NCBI GenBank assembly: GCA_027297825.1
Contig: JAPUHH010000107.1
Location: 1 to 14,758, forward strand
Length of the DNA stretch: 14,758 bases
DNA from: Gammaproteobacteria bacterium
GTDB lineage: Bacteria > Pseudomonadota > Gammaproteobacteria > UBA4575
Reading direction: 5' to 3'
Position numbers and translations under genes: made by a program. The notes below the pieces were generated by a model. It was not told the origin of the DNA and ran no database searches. It saw only the letters and a list, made by a program, of their open reading frames with translations. Below, in pieces: positions 1 through 8,055 of this stretch. Numbering within the stretch: position 1 is the stretch's first letter; every line of letters starts with the position of its first letter.

Positions 1-557
1 CAATAGCGCATACGTGTAAATGAATTGGTAATGGTGCGTAAACGTTCCCAACCACTGAGTGTTTCATCCCAGCAATCTGGTTTTTCTCCATACATGTTTT
101 CGAGAAAGTCCTTTATTTGTTTGGAGCGTAATACTTCCTCAACCTCTTTAGCATGTGTCAGTGCATCTTTGATGCCCCACTGTGGCACTAAGCCAGCATG
201 CACCAGGGCAATGTTAAGATTGGAATCAAAATGCATCAGAGGTCGATGTCGTAACCAGTCCATCAGCTCATCTACATCGTCAGCTTGAAGAACTGGGTAG
301 AGACTATTGTTATTATCGATTTTTTTAATACCAGCGTAGATCGCAAGAAGATGAAGATCGTGATTACCTAATACGGTAATGGCTCGATTTTCAAGGGATT
401 TGACCCAGCGCAAAGTTTCTAAAGATTTAGGGCCGCGGTTGACTAAATCGCCGACAAACCATAAATGGTCTGAGTTTGGGTTGAAGCCTATTTTTTCAAC
501 TAGTTTGATTAGCTCATCAAAGCAGCCTTGAATGTCACCAATTGCATAAATTGCCAT
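1..557 (-). CDS. apaH: Diadenosine tetraphosphatase ApaH, 3' part missing
   Basis: Symmetrical bis(5'-nucleosyl)-tetraphosphatase; the family hydrolyses Ap4A to two ADP in the cytoplasm and also decaps Np4-capped RNA. The first 185 residues are visible and the gene runs off the left edge; the family is about 280 residues long, so roughly a third is missing. All three metallophosphatase signatures are present: GDIQG at residues 7-11, GDLVNRGP at 36-43 and GNHD at 64-67. HAGL at 120-123 supplies a further metal-ligand histidine, and the visible part ends in the family-typical FTRMRY. The ATG at 557 is chosen because MAIYAIGDIQG is the usual N-terminus. It follows apaG in the conserved rsmA-apaG-apaH order, but 187 bases downstream of it rather than overlapping. 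Identification is secure. Confidence 0.97.
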   Translation of the reverse strand, partial: MAIYAIGDIQGCFDELIKLVEKIGFNPNSDHLWFVGDLVNRGPKSLETLRWVKSLENRAITVLGNHDLHLLAIYAGIKKIDNNNSLYPVLQADDVDELMDWLRHRPLMHFDSNLNIALVHAGLVPQWGIKDALTHAKEVEEVLRSKQIKDFLENMYGEKPDCWDETLSGWERLRTITNSFTRMRY

Positions 558-744
558 GCTAGAAATATTTTCTAAAAGTTAACACACTGTTGTTTGAAGA
601 GCAGTATGCCTAGACTTTTTTGCAGGGGGTAGTACTGCCTAAGCGTGTGAGCGTGAGTGTAATAACCATAATGCGCACGACTAATGACAAAGCAGTGATA
701 AAACTGCTGAGTCAGGACAAGAAGATTTTACGAAAAGTTATTTG
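558..744. other. apaG-apaH intergenic spacer with a small hairpin
   Basis: This 187-base gap separates two genes that are usually tightly packed. I see no open reading frame worth calling. One perfect 6-bp stem is present (AGCAGT at 691-696, ACTGCT at 703-708, loop of six). On the minus strand it is not followed by a T-run, so it is not a convincing terminator. A promoter for apaH alone cannot be excluded, but no good -35/-10 pair stands out. Confidence 0.4.
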
Positions 745-1128
745 TTAGTGTAAGACGCGTGGGGCCGCAAGTGTGAACACATTTATTTTAGCATCAAACT
801 CGGTGCCATCATCAGCGACCATTTGATAGCTGCCATGCATGGTGCCTACAGGGGTTTCTAGCATCGTGCCACTGGTGTATTGAAATGCTTCACCTGGGCG
901 TAAGTAGGGCTGTTCACCAACAACGCCTTCGCCTTTAACTTCTTGTTTTTTGCCGTTGGAATCGGTAATGATCCAATGACGGGTCACCAACTTTGCAGGT
1001 ATTAGCCCTGCATTGTGGATGGTTACGGTATAGGCAAATACATAGCGGTTTGAATCTTCATCAGATTGCCCATCTATAAAGGCGCTATCTACAGTTATGT
1101 CGATATTATGAGGTTGTGTGTCTTCCAT
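745..1128 (-). CDS. apaG: ApaG domain protein
   Basis: Small beta-sandwich (fibronectin type III-like) protein of the ApaG/CorD family; its biochemical role is not firmly established. The length, 127 residues, matches the usual 125 or so. The family signature is clear: IHNAG at 38-42, RHWIITD at 50-56, GEGVVGEQP at 67-74 region, LRPGEAFQYTSG at 76-87, and TPVGTMHGSYQM at 92-103. The ATG at 1128 gives the expected N-terminus. It lies 147 bases downstream of rsmA, and a perfect TATAAT sits just before the start codon, so it may have its own promoter in addition to read-through from rsmA. Confidence 0.96.
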   Translation of the reverse strand: MEDTQPHNIDITVDSAFIDGQSDEDSNRYVFAYTVTIHNAGLIPAKLVTRHWIITDSNGKKQEVKGEGVVGEQPYLRPGEAFQYTSGTMLETPVGTMHGSYQMVADDGTEFDAKINVFTLAAPRVLH

Positions 1129-1135
1129 GGTGCTT

Positions 1136-1141
1136 ATTATA
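1136..1141 (-). promoter_or_regulatory. Candidate -10 box for apaG
   Basis: On the minus strand an exact TATAAT ends 7 bases before the apaG ATG. A start site at the usual distance would fall at about 1128-1130, giving an almost leaderless apaG mRNA. The -35 hexamer at 17-bp spacing (TGAGTT) is poor, so this promoter is weak or absent. Confidence 0.3.
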
Positions 1142-1275
1142 CCTTCAAAATTAGAAAAAACTCAGATGTGACTAATATTAGCTAACAGTTCAAAAATTAA
1201 CCTGTTGAAATAATCATAATTAACAATTAGATAGTCAAAATCTTAGAAGATTCAATAAGTTGTTGAGAAAAGCAC

Positions 1276-2055
1276 TTAATTATTTAATTGATTGGTAAGT
1301 GCAATGTATTGAGGTATAGAAATTTCTTGCGGTCGTTGGCCGGGATCAATGGAGGCCTGTTGCAGCTGGCTCTGAGAAACTATGGAGGCGAGACTATTTT
1401 TGATTGTTTTGCGTCTTTGGCGAAACGCCATGGCGACTATGTTGCTGAATAATGCGCGATTTTTGATTTTAGCTCGGTTTGTTTCGCAAGGTTGTAAGCG
1501 CATAAAACTCGAAATTACATTTGGCTGCGGCGAAAAACTTTCTGGTGCAATATCAAATAAGCTTTCGACTTTGTAATAGCTCTGAACCATAACACTCAGT
1601 CGACTGTATTCTGATTTCCCTGGAATGGCTGTGATGCGATCCACGACTTCTTTTTGCAACATAAAATGCATGTCTTCAATGAAGCTCGAGAATTTTAGAA
1701 GATGAAATAATAATGGTGTAGAAATATTGTAAGGCAGGTTGCCAATTAAACGAAGAGACTGATTTGAACCAACAATAGCATTTAAGTCAATCTTTAATAT
1801 ATCCGCTTGATGAAGAGTTAATTCGCCCACATTTTTACATTTTTCTAGTAACTCTTTAGCCAAGTCTCGATCGATTTCTATCGCTTGCATTGCACCCGCT
1901 TTTTTTAACACAGGCAATGTAATGGCTCCCAGTCCAGGTCCTATTTCGCAAATATTTTGTTGTGGGGTCGGGTTAATTACTTGTACGATATCCGCTATCG
2001 TATTGTTGTTGGTGAGTAAGTGTTGCCCAAAACGTTTGCGTAGTTTCCTAGTCAT
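1276..2055 (-). CDS. rsmA: 16S rRNA (adenine 1518/1519) dimethyltransferase RsmA/KsgA
   Basis: Dimethylates two adjacent adenines in the terminal helix of 16S rRNA using S-adenosylmethionine, a late quality-control step of 30S assembly in the cytoplasm. Numbered from an upstream ATG at 2067 (263 residues): RKRFGQHLL at 10-18, SAM-binding motif I EIGPGLGAIT at 41-50, acidic loop IEIDRDL at 63-69, ADIL at 88-91, catalytic motif NLPYNIS at 110-116, and the C-terminal signature AFRQRRKTIKNSL at 214-226. I prefer the second in-frame ATG at 2055 (MTRKLRKRFGQ), because it matches common family N-termini and overlaps the stop of a decayed upstream gene by 8 bases, as expected for coupled genes. The ATG at 2067 remains possible. 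The protein looks complete and functional. Confidence 0.97.
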   Translation of the reverse strand: MTRKLRKRFGQHLLTNNNTIADIVQVINPTPQQNICEIGPGLGAITLPVLKKAGAMQAIEIDRDLAKELLEKCKNVGELTLHQADILKIDLNAIVGSNQSLRLIGNLPYNISTPLLFHLLKFSSFIEDMHFMLQKEVVDRITAIPGKSEYSRLSVMVQSYYKVESLFDIAPESFSPQPNVISSFMRLQPCETNRAKIKNRALFSNIVAMAFRQRRKTIKNSLASIVSQSQLQQASIDPGQRPQEISIPQYIALTNQLNN

Positions 2056-2390
2056 GCGCAGATTCATTTGCTGTGGTTCTAAGTTCAGCTTCTACTAATG
2101 CACGATTAATGAGTGGTGGATGCATATTTTCGGTTACAAATGTGTAGACATCACGTGCAACAGGTGCGTTGCTACTGAGATAATTTTATATTCTGCACGC
2201 AGTTCGCCATCAAACTTTTGCAGGGTAAGTAAATAAGGCGCTTGTCATTGCAAATAGGTAGAGGTTAATGGTTTCTCATTATTTTCTGGCCATTTTTTTT
2301 GTCATAAGATTGGGAGGTTTTCCTTAGCAAGCTCATGTCCTTTAATAGCTTGGGCAAATGGTTTGATTCTTGTAGTGTGAAAATATTTTT
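2048..2390 (-). pseudogene. Decayed gene remnant directly upstream of rsmA
   Basis: Minus-strand reading gives protein-like segments broken by two in-frame TGA codons (2302-2304 and 2245-2247, both in the same frame) and a frameshift near 2179-2186. The segments are roughly KPFAQAIKGHELAKENLPIL, then QKKWPENNEKPLTSTYLQ, then QAPYLLTLQKFDGELRAEYKI, and after the frame change SNAPVARDVYTF and HPPLINRALVEAELRTTANE, ending at TAG 2048-2050. That stop overlaps the preferred rsmA ATG by 8 bases. An eight-A run (2293-2300 on the opposite strand) could hide another slippage. TGG-to-TGA changes would explain both stops. I do not recognise the ancestral family; it could have been an independent operon gene or a lost 3' extension of the exported-protein gene just upstream. 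Confidence 0.55.
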
Positions 2391-2981
2391 TTATGGGTTT
2401 GTAGCGGCGGCTGCTTCGTTTTCTAAGACGGGTTCTGTATCACTTGCAACAGGTGTGGTTTGCGTGCTATCTGTGCTTGCTTGGTGAGGCTTAACTTCTT
2501 GTGTGGCTAATTCTTTCAATGTATAAGTGCAGATGATTTCGTAAGCATTTTGCTCATTCGGTCTAGCTAAGGCCAGCGTTATTGTGACGGCAGGATGATA
2601 GAGTAAAAGAAGTTCGTTCGCCTTGAGCGCGGTGGAAGTGTTTGAGTCAGTAATTACACCAAAACTCAAATCTAAGCTTTCAGCAATTTGATCGGCAATT
2701 GATCGTAATGCAGATAGGGCAGTGATATTTTCTTTGAGTTGCAATTGCCCAAGATATACAACGCCTAAAGAGGATGCTTTATTGGTAATTTCTAGAGCAC
2801 GAGCCTCATCCGTCAGTGGCTGAAACTTAAATTGAATGCTACTGCCGTTGACTAACTCAAATCTTTCATTACTTGTAATGGTGATGGTGCGGCTTACTAA
2901 TCCTGCAGCATGTAATGCTGAAGTAAAGCCGGCTATAAATAATGCCAGTAATAAAATAGTTGCTTTGTAGTTCATATGCAT
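2391..2981 (-). CDS. Exported protein of unknown function
   Basis: About 196 residues; I do not recognise a family. From the ATG at 2981 (MHMNYKATILLL) there is a clear Sec signal peptide: lysine at position 6, hydrophobic core about 8-22, then SALHAAG with cleavage likely near residue 25. No lipobox cysteine is present, so it should be soluble in the periplasm or secreted. The middle is mixed alpha/beta with LGVVYLGQLQL and a helix-like stretch rich in Ala, Leu and Ser. The last 40 residues are low-complexity, rich in Thr, Ala, Glu, Pro and Ser, ending AAAATNP. The start lies 10 bases after the stop of the PPOX-like gene, so co-transcription is likely. An in-frame start further upstream (to 3029) would bury the signal peptide and is rejected; M3 at 2975 is an alternative. 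No good ribosome site is visible. The gene may be C-terminally truncated, since decayed sequence follows. Confidence 0.7.
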   Translation of the reverse strand: MHMNYKATILLLALFIAGFTSALHAAGLVSRTITITSNERFELVNGSSIQFKFQPLTDEARALEITNKASSLGVVYLGQLQLKENITALSALRSIADQIAESLDLSFGVITDSNTSTALKANELLLLYHPAVTITLALARPNEQNAYEIICTYTLKELATQEVKPHQASTDSTQTTPVASDTEPVLENEAAAATNP

Positions 2982-2991
2982 CGTTTCATGT

Positions 2992-3369
2992 TTAGACAAC
3001 TTGATCTGCGCCGTAATACACTTCTTCAATGTTTAGGGTTAGAGCACCTTTGCCGGGAAACTTTGGGTCTAGCCACTTTTTCATGTCATCGTACACGGGA
3101 CCGGCCGTATAGTATTGGAGTGAGCCTTTTACTTGGTAGGCTTCACGCTCTAGAGCGATGTAAAGCAGAGAGCCTTTGCTGCCAAGACTTATGTTATTAA
3201 AGGTTTTGTGAAAGGCATTGTTACTAATCAAAAATTGCTCATCATTAATCAATTTTACAAAGATTACCCAAATTGAATTGGGCATATTATCTGGATTACA
3301 GGTAGTAAATACCATGCGTTCGTCATGATTTTTCCAGGCTTGCAATGCTGCTGGTGTCAATTTAGCCAT
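2992..3369 (-). CDS. Pyridoxamine 5'-phosphate oxidase-like FMN-binding split-barrel protein
   Basis: 125 residues with the layout of small PPOX-type split-barrel proteins: an N-terminal helix (LTPAALQAWKNHDERMV), strand MVFTTCN at 19-25, a strand pair NSIWVIFVKLI at 31-41 and QFLISNNAF at 45-53, then KTFNNI at 55-60, a third strand GSLLYIALEREAYQVKG at 66-82, and a C-terminal YYTAGPVYDDMKKW at 86-99. It is far shorter than true PdxH (about 218 residues), so B6 oxidation is not implied by similarity alone; such proteins bind FMN, haem or F420. An AGGA ribosome site sits 6 bases before the ATG. It follows pdxA by 29 bases in the same operon, a suggestive link with vitamin B6 that I infer only from position. 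The family call is good; the substrate is unknown. Confidence 0.8.
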   Translation of the reverse strand: MAKLTPAALQAWKNHDERMVFTTCNPDNMPNSIWVIFVKLINDEQFLISNNAFHKTFNNISLGSKGSLLYIALEREAYQVKGSLQYYTAGPVYDDMKKWLDPKFPGKGALTLNIEEVYYGADQVV

Positions 3370-3398
3370 ATCGTATCCTGTTAATTCTGTCCGGTTTA

Positions 3399-4409
3399 TT
3401 AAAAGCGACTGCTTGCGAGTTTAGCGGCTAAAGATACCGCTGTATGTAGGCTACTTACGTCGGCGATACCTTGTCCAGCAATGTCTAAAGCTGTGCCATG
3501 GTCTACAGAGGTTCGGATAATAGGCAAGCCCAGTGTTACATTGACAATGTCTCCAAAACCACCGTGTTTGATTACGGGCAAACCTTGGTCATGATACATT
3601 GCAAGCACCACATCTTTGCCGATAAGATTTTTCTCAGTAAAGGCCGTGTCTGCCGGTAGTGGACCCACTAAATTCATACCGTTTTTGCGTAGATTCTTTA
3701 ATAAAGGGCTAATGAACTCAATTTCTTCGTTGCCAAGATGACCGCCTTCACCTGCATGTGGGTTGAGACCGCAAACACAAATGCACGGATTGGCGATTCC
3801 AAATTTCTGGATTAAATCTTGGTGTAAAACATTCAGCACTTGTTCTATTTTTTCTGGCGTAATGCTTGTGGCAACTTCAGAAATAGCCAGGTGTGTGGTA
3901 ACCAATGCAACGCGTAGTTTTTTATTTGGATCTTTGTTAACCGCTTCGTTGGTTAATAGCATCACTGGATAGCCGCCTGTTTTTTTGGCTATGAACTCTG
4001 TATGGCCAGAAAAAGATATTCCTGCATCGTTGATTGTACTTTTTTGCACGGGCCCAGTAGTAAGCGCATGGCAGGTATTGTTTTGCACGAATTCAATTGC
4101 AGTGTTTAGTGTTTCAATCACATAGCTAGAATTTTCGACATTAAGTTTTCCGGTCGTAACTGAACTGGGTATTGGCAGGTCGACTACATTAAGTTGTCCT
4201 GGCATGTGCGGTAATATTTTTGTATTTGGATCAAACGCATTGAGCTGTATCTTTAATTGCGACTGTTGTGCACATTTTTCTAGCATTTGCATATTTGCAA
4301 TCGCTACAATTTCAAATGGTAATGGCAGCTGAGCAAGTTTCAAGGTTAGTTCTGGGCCAATACCTGCAGGCTCACCTGGAGTAATGGCAATTCGTAAGAG
4401 GGACTGCAT
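3399..4409 (-). CDS. pdxA: 4-hydroxythreonine-4-phosphate dehydrogenase PdxA
   Basis: NAD-dependent oxidation of 4-phosphohydroxy-L-threonine in the DXP-dependent pathway to pyridoxal 5'-phosphate; cytoplasmic, divalent metal-dependent and dimeric in the family. The length, 336 residues, is typical. Signatures: GEPAGIGPEL at 12-21, TGPVQKSTI at 118-126, SGHTEFI at 134-140 with the substrate-binding His136-Thr137 pair, the metal histidines H173 (TTHLAISEV), H218 (LNPHAGEGG) and H273 (MYHDQGLPVIK), and the C-terminal VNVTLGLPIIRTSVDHGTA at 289-307. The three metal histidines keep the same mutual spacing as in the E. coli enzyme. It starts 74 bases after surA. No clear Shine-Dalgarno precedes the ATG, so coupling to surA or a leader in the gap may matter. 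Confidence 0.97.
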   Translation of the reverse strand: MQSLLRIAITPGEPAGIGPELTLKLAQLPLPFEIVAIANMQMLEKCAQQSQLKIQLNAFDPNTKILPHMPGQLNVVDLPIPSSVTTGKLNVENSSYVIETLNTAIEFVQNNTCHALTTGPVQKSTINDAGISFSGHTEFIAKKTGGYPVMLLTNEAVNKDPNKKLRVALVTTHLAISEVATSITPEKIEQVLNVLHQDLIQKFGIANPCICVCGLNPHAGEGGHLGNEEIEFISPLLKNLRKNGMNLVGPLPADTAFTEKNLIGKDVVLAMYHDQGLPVIKHGGFGDIVNVTLGLPIIRTSVDHGTALDIAGQGIADVSSLHTAVSLAAKLASSRF

Positions 4410-4483
4410 TTAAGAGACTTATGTATTGAAGTTTGCTAGTAACTCTTCTATTTTTGCGCCCAGGGAAGTCCGTGAGCTAAAAA

Positions 4484-5806
4484 TTAGTTAGAGGTGTGTA
4501 AGCGAATTTCGATATAACTTTCATCACGAAGTTGTCTTAGCCAGTGCTCGGTCTCTTCCTCGATTTTTCGCTGTCTGATTTGCTCTCGCGCTTCTGCACG
4601 CATAGCTTCACCAGTGTTGTCATGTTTTCGGGTATCGAGTAGCTCTACAATATGCCAGCCAAAGCGACTTTGAAAGGGCTCACTAATTTGCTTCACTTGC
4701 ATGCCATCAACAATTTCTTGAAATTTTGGCACAAAGTTATTCGTAGTCGACCAGTTTAAATTTCCGCCATTGGCAGCACTTCCTGGATCATCGGAAAATT
4801 CACGCGCAAACTCGCCAAAATCTTCGCCCCGCTCAATTCTAGATTTGATATCCTTAAGTTTTATATTTGCGGCTGCATCATCTAGTAGCGCATTAGTGCG
4901 TATAAGAATATGGCGACATAAAACTTGGTTGACCATAGTGTCTTTTACTTCACGCCTATCTAAGACCTTGAAAATATGCAATCCAGATTGGCTTTGTGCA
5001 ATTTTACTTACATCGCCAGGAACCATGTTTTGTAATTGCTGCAAATAAACTGGAGGAATTTGGGCTTTACTACGCCAACCCAAATCACCCCCTTGTAAAG
5101 CATCTTGTGCATCTGATGCAGCAATGGCGAGTTGTGCGAAATTGTTGCCGGCAGAGGCTCGCTCGTAAACCGATAAGGCTCGATTTTTTAATTTTTCAAG
5201 TTGTTCTGCTTGAGGATTTTCGGGTAAAGCAATCAGTATATGCGCAAGGTGATATTCGTAATCTTTTTTGAGTAAATCTTCATCAGATTTCTTAACCAGA
5301 TCTTCGATTTCACTATCTGTTACTTCAACGCCTTGATCTATAGTGCGTCGGCGCAATTGATCTAATAGCATCTCATTACGGACTTGATCTCTAAAGGCAG
5401 CGTAATCATGGCCTTGTTTTACTAACTCATTGCGGAAATCCTCCAAGCTAAGATTATTACGCTTGGCTAAATTTCGCATGGCTTGATCAAGGCTCAAGTC
5501 ATCGATTTGAATACCGCGGCGTTCTGCGAGTTGAATTTGTAAGCGCTCTACAATCAATCGCTGTAAGACTTGTTCAATAAGCACATCTTGAGGCGGTAAC
5601 GCACCTCGGTTTTTATCATATTGCTTTACTAAAGCGCCTACGCGTTGTTGCAATTCACTTTCCGTTATGACGTCTTCTTCAACAACTGCCACGATTCGAT
5701 TGAGCGTTTTTGCATTGATGCCAGTAGAAAGTATGGCATACACGAGCGCGCTAACTATTATGTTTAAATAAGTAATTTTATGCATGAGTAATTTTTTTAA
5801 TATCAA
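4484..5806 (-). CDS. surA: Periplasmic chaperone and peptidyl-prolyl isomerase SurA
   Basis: Escorts unfolded outer-membrane proteins, including LptD, across the periplasm to the BAM complex. 440 residues from a TTG at 5806: signal peptide with core about 11-28 ending near NAK at 31-33, SurA N-domain from LNRIVAVVEEDVITESEL (35-52) through about 175, a first parvulin domain at about 184-283 (HLAHILIALPEN, GGDLGWR, GLHIFKVLDRR) and a second at about 294-392 (CRHILIRTN, GGNLNW, FGWHIVELLD), then a C-terminal helix returning to the N-domain. Both parvulin domains look complete. The TTG shares bases with the lptD stop (TTGA), so translational coupling is likely; an internal ATG at 5785 (MHKITYLN) is the alternative start and also leaves an intact signal peptide. 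Neither has a strong ribosome site. Confidence 0.96.
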   Translation of the reverse strand: MILKKLLMHKITYLNIIVSALVYAILSTGINAKTLNRIVAVVEEDVITESELQQRVGALVKQYDKNRGALPPQDVLIEQVLQRLIVERLQIQLAERRGIQIDDLSLDQAMRNLAKRNNLSLEDFRNELVKQGHDYAAFRDQVRNEMLLDQLRRRTIDQGVEVTDSEIEDLVKKSDEDLLKKDYEYHLAHILIALPENPQAEQLEKLKNRALSVYERASAGNNFAQLAIAASDAQDALQGGDLGWRSKAQIPPVYLQQLQNMVPGDVSKIAQSQSGLHIFKVLDRREVKDTMVNQVLCRHILIRTNALLDDAAANIKLKDIKSRIERGEDFGEFAREFSDDPGSAANGGNLNWSTTNNFVPKFQEIVDGMQVKQISEPFQSRFGWHIVELLDTRKHDNTGEAMRAEAREQIRQRKIEEETEHWLRQLRDESYIEIRLHTSN

Positions 5807-8055
5807 AATTGATCATCTCGATCATCGAAACCGCGTATTCCACGTTCTAGCAATTCTCCAATTGGCGACCCTATTCGGGCAAGTCCCTTCAATACCAGTT
5901 GAATCTCGATGCTATTATTATAATCCTCATCGGTGTTCTTATTATAGCGGCGCCCCGCTAAACGGATTTTCCAACAACAGGTATCGTATTCGACACCAGC
6001 TAATAGTTCTAAGTTGCGTTTTTCTTGCAGATCATAATTCCAGCGTGCAACGGTGCGCCAATTATCACTAATAGGTAGGACCATAGATATATCAGATTGC
6101 TCTAAGCTGCTGCTTCGATTCGTTAGTGAATCGATGGGCTCGATATCTCTGCGTCGGTATCGATATGACATATTCAGAATAAAATCATTCTTAGAGCGGT
6201 ACTGTAATCGAGCAGTGTTTTTCTCAGTATGATCGTCATGCGTATCATATAAGGTGGAGGCAATGGCTTCCCAGCGGTCGCTCAGTCCGATTTTAAGCTC
6301 GACAGCGACTTCAGAAGAATCTTCGCTTTCAGCCCGCTCTCCTGGTAGCGTTACTTTGCGGTCTTTGAAGTAAAAAATCCGCCCAAGACTGGCGCGAAGT
6401 TTTTCTTCGCCATTATCTGGATCTAGTATGCGAGTGGTAAGCCCCAGGCTTAAGCGATCTGCATCGCCAACCCGATCGCTGCCGCTGAAGCGATCATCGC
6501 GAAATAATTGCTCAAATCCAAACTCATATTCTGCACTATCAAAGATTGGAATATCTGTTTGATTGCGAAAAGGGGTGTGTAAATAATATAAGCGTGGTTC
6601 CAAAGTTTGGATATTTGTAGAATTTTTTAAGTTTTTTTCAAATATTAAGCCTGCGTCAATATGTGCACTCGGTAAGCTGCGGCTAGGGTCATCATCTAAA
6701 CCATCTTTGCGATTTAAGTCGTATTCTGTATGAGTAAGGCGTGCGCCAGGGCGAATAAAATAACCAGTGCTTTCAAATGGACGTTCGAGTTCAATTCCAA
6801 GATGCAGACGATCACCATCTATACGACTGTCATGCACAAAACTGACCCACTCACTTTTAGAACTAAAATCAAATCCGCCTGGTAGACTGTAATAATCTCC
6901 ATCGAGTTTAATTTGTGGTAAGCGTTCAAATGGTTTGTCAATGCTTGGCAGGCTTTCATCTACGACTTGAAAGTTTTGCACACGGGTTAAAAATTGCCAG
7001 TGTTGCCCACGGTAATGCAGATCACCGCGCCGCTCTATGTTTTGTGTGCTGCTTAGTCCAAGCCCATCGCCAAGGTCTTCAAAGTAATTTTTATCTGAAG
7101 TATTGCTATATAAAAGGTCTAGTTCAAGTTTGGGCGAGATAAAGCTTTTGTGTTCAAAAGAGACTAGATAACGATCGTCTTTAAATTCACTGTCGTCCAA
7201 ATATTCAAGCCCAAGTTGGCCGTAACTTTTTTGGTTTAAATAGCGAAAGCTTGGTTTCAATTGTAAGCCACGGTCGGTTAATACTCGTGGAGTTAATATT
7301 GCATCTCGATTGGGTGAAATATTCCAATACCAAGGTGTTTCAAGTTCAAAGCCTGAGTCACTGGAGTTGCCAACGGTGGGGGTTAAAAATCCAGTTTTGC
7401 GTCTGTCGTCAATTGGAAAGCGTATCCATGGTGTATAAAAAATAGGCACGCCTTTAAATTTTACCAGTACATTTTTACCAATCCCTTCCCCCGAAGTTTT
7501 ATCCAGTTCAATTTCGTCGGCAGATAATTCCCACGATTGGTCTCCTTCTTCGCAGGTAGTATAGGTGGTTTTTTCAAGACGAATAAAATCGGCTGATTTA
7601 CGTTCGATACTGTCGGCACTGCCACGAGCATGCAAAGGTTTGTACTGATAGGTGGCAGAGTTGGACTTGGCGTAATCTGTATTAAGGTTTAGCTCGGCTT
7701 CTTGGCTTTCTATGATCAATTGATCGTCTTCAGCACGTACATTGCCGCTGGCATAAACGGTTTTGCTATTGTCATCATAACGTAACGATTCTGCATCGAT
7801 CGTTTGTGATCCCCGCGTCATGTGCACAGCACCTTCCAAGCTAACCACCCCATTCTCATCGCGCTTGGCTCGATCTGCGGTAAACTCTGCAGGGGTATCG
7901 GGGTCTATAGGTGTAGCCTGCTGGCTTGCTGGTGGAATAGGGCTGCCTTCACAATGGGCATAGGGCCCCTCGGCCGCTAAGACAAGCGATAGTGCGGATA
8001 GACACATCAGCCCTAGAATGGATACACATAGCTTGCTCAGGAGGTATTTCGACAC
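5803..8055 (-). CDS. lptD: LPS-assembly outer-membrane protein LptD
   Basis: The beta-barrel half of the LptD/LptE translocon, which inserts lipopolysaccharide into the outer leaflet of the outer membrane. 750 residues, GTG start at 8055. Signal peptide about 1-28 (K3, K8, long hydrophobic core, LAAEG). Periplasmic OstA/LptA-like jellyroll about 55-195 (FTADRAKRDENGVVSLEG, YASGNVRAED). Barrel from about 200, with the family stretch FKGVPIFYTPWIRFPIDDRR at 200-219 and TGFLTP at 221-226. The four cysteines needed for the two inter-domain disulfides are present in the mature protein: C35, C168 and the adjacent pair C693-C694, an arrangement like E. coli C31, C173, C724, C725. It ends in phenylalanine, as BAM substrates often do. 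First gene of the minus-strand cluster; a convincing ribosome site is not visible. LptE is not in the window. Confidence 0.97.
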   Translation of the reverse strand: MSKYLLSKLCVSILGLMCLSALSLVLAAEGPYAHCEGSPIPPASQQATPIDPDTPAEFTADRAKRDENGVVSLEGAVHMTRGSQTIDAESLRYDDNSKTVYASGNVRAEDDQLIIESQEAELNLNTDYAKSNSATYQYKPLHARGSADSIERKSADFIRLEKTTYTTCEEGDQSWELSADEIELDKTSGEGIGKNVLVKFKGVPIFYTPWIRFPIDDRRKTGFLTPTVGNSSDSGFELETPWYWNISPNRDAILTPRVLTDRGLQLKPSFRYLNQKSYGQLGLEYLDDSEFKDDRYLVSFEHKSFISPKLELDLLYSNTSDKNYFEDLGDGLGLSSTQNIERRGDLHYRGQHWQFLTRVQNFQVVDESLPSIDKPFERLPQIKLDGDYYSLPGGFDFSSKSEWVSFVHDSRIDGDRLHLGIELERPFESTGYFIRPGARLTHTEYDLNRKDGLDDDPSRSLPSAHIDAGLIFEKNLKNSTNIQTLEPRLYYLHTPFRNQTDIPIFDSAEYEFGFEQLFRDDRFSGSDRVGDADRLSLGLTTRILDPDNGEEKLRASLGRIFYFKDRKVTLPGERAESEDSSEVAVELKIGLSDRWEAIASTLYDTHDDHTEKNTARLQYRSKNDFILNMSYRYRRRDIEPIDSLTNRSSSLEQSDISMVLPISDNWRTVARWNYDLQEKRNLELLAGVEYDTCCWKIRLAGRRYNKNTDEDYNNSIEIQLVLKGLARIGSPIGELLERGIRGFDDRDDQF

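Noticed and set aside
25..288. Plus-strand frame of 87 codons at the left edge
   Set aside because: It is antisense to apaH, whose metallophosphatase motifs are unmistakable, and the product shows no recognisable feature.
691..708. Terminator after apaG
   Set aside because: The 6-bp stem is short and is not followed by a T-run on the minus strand; transcription likely continues into apaH.
2245..2304. TGA codons read as tryptophan or selenocysteine in the remnant upstream of rsmA
   Set aside because: lptD and the permease gene end in TGA, and intact genes in the window carry no in-frame TGA, so the standard code applies. A frameshift is also needed to reach the C-terminal segment, which fits decay rather than recoding.
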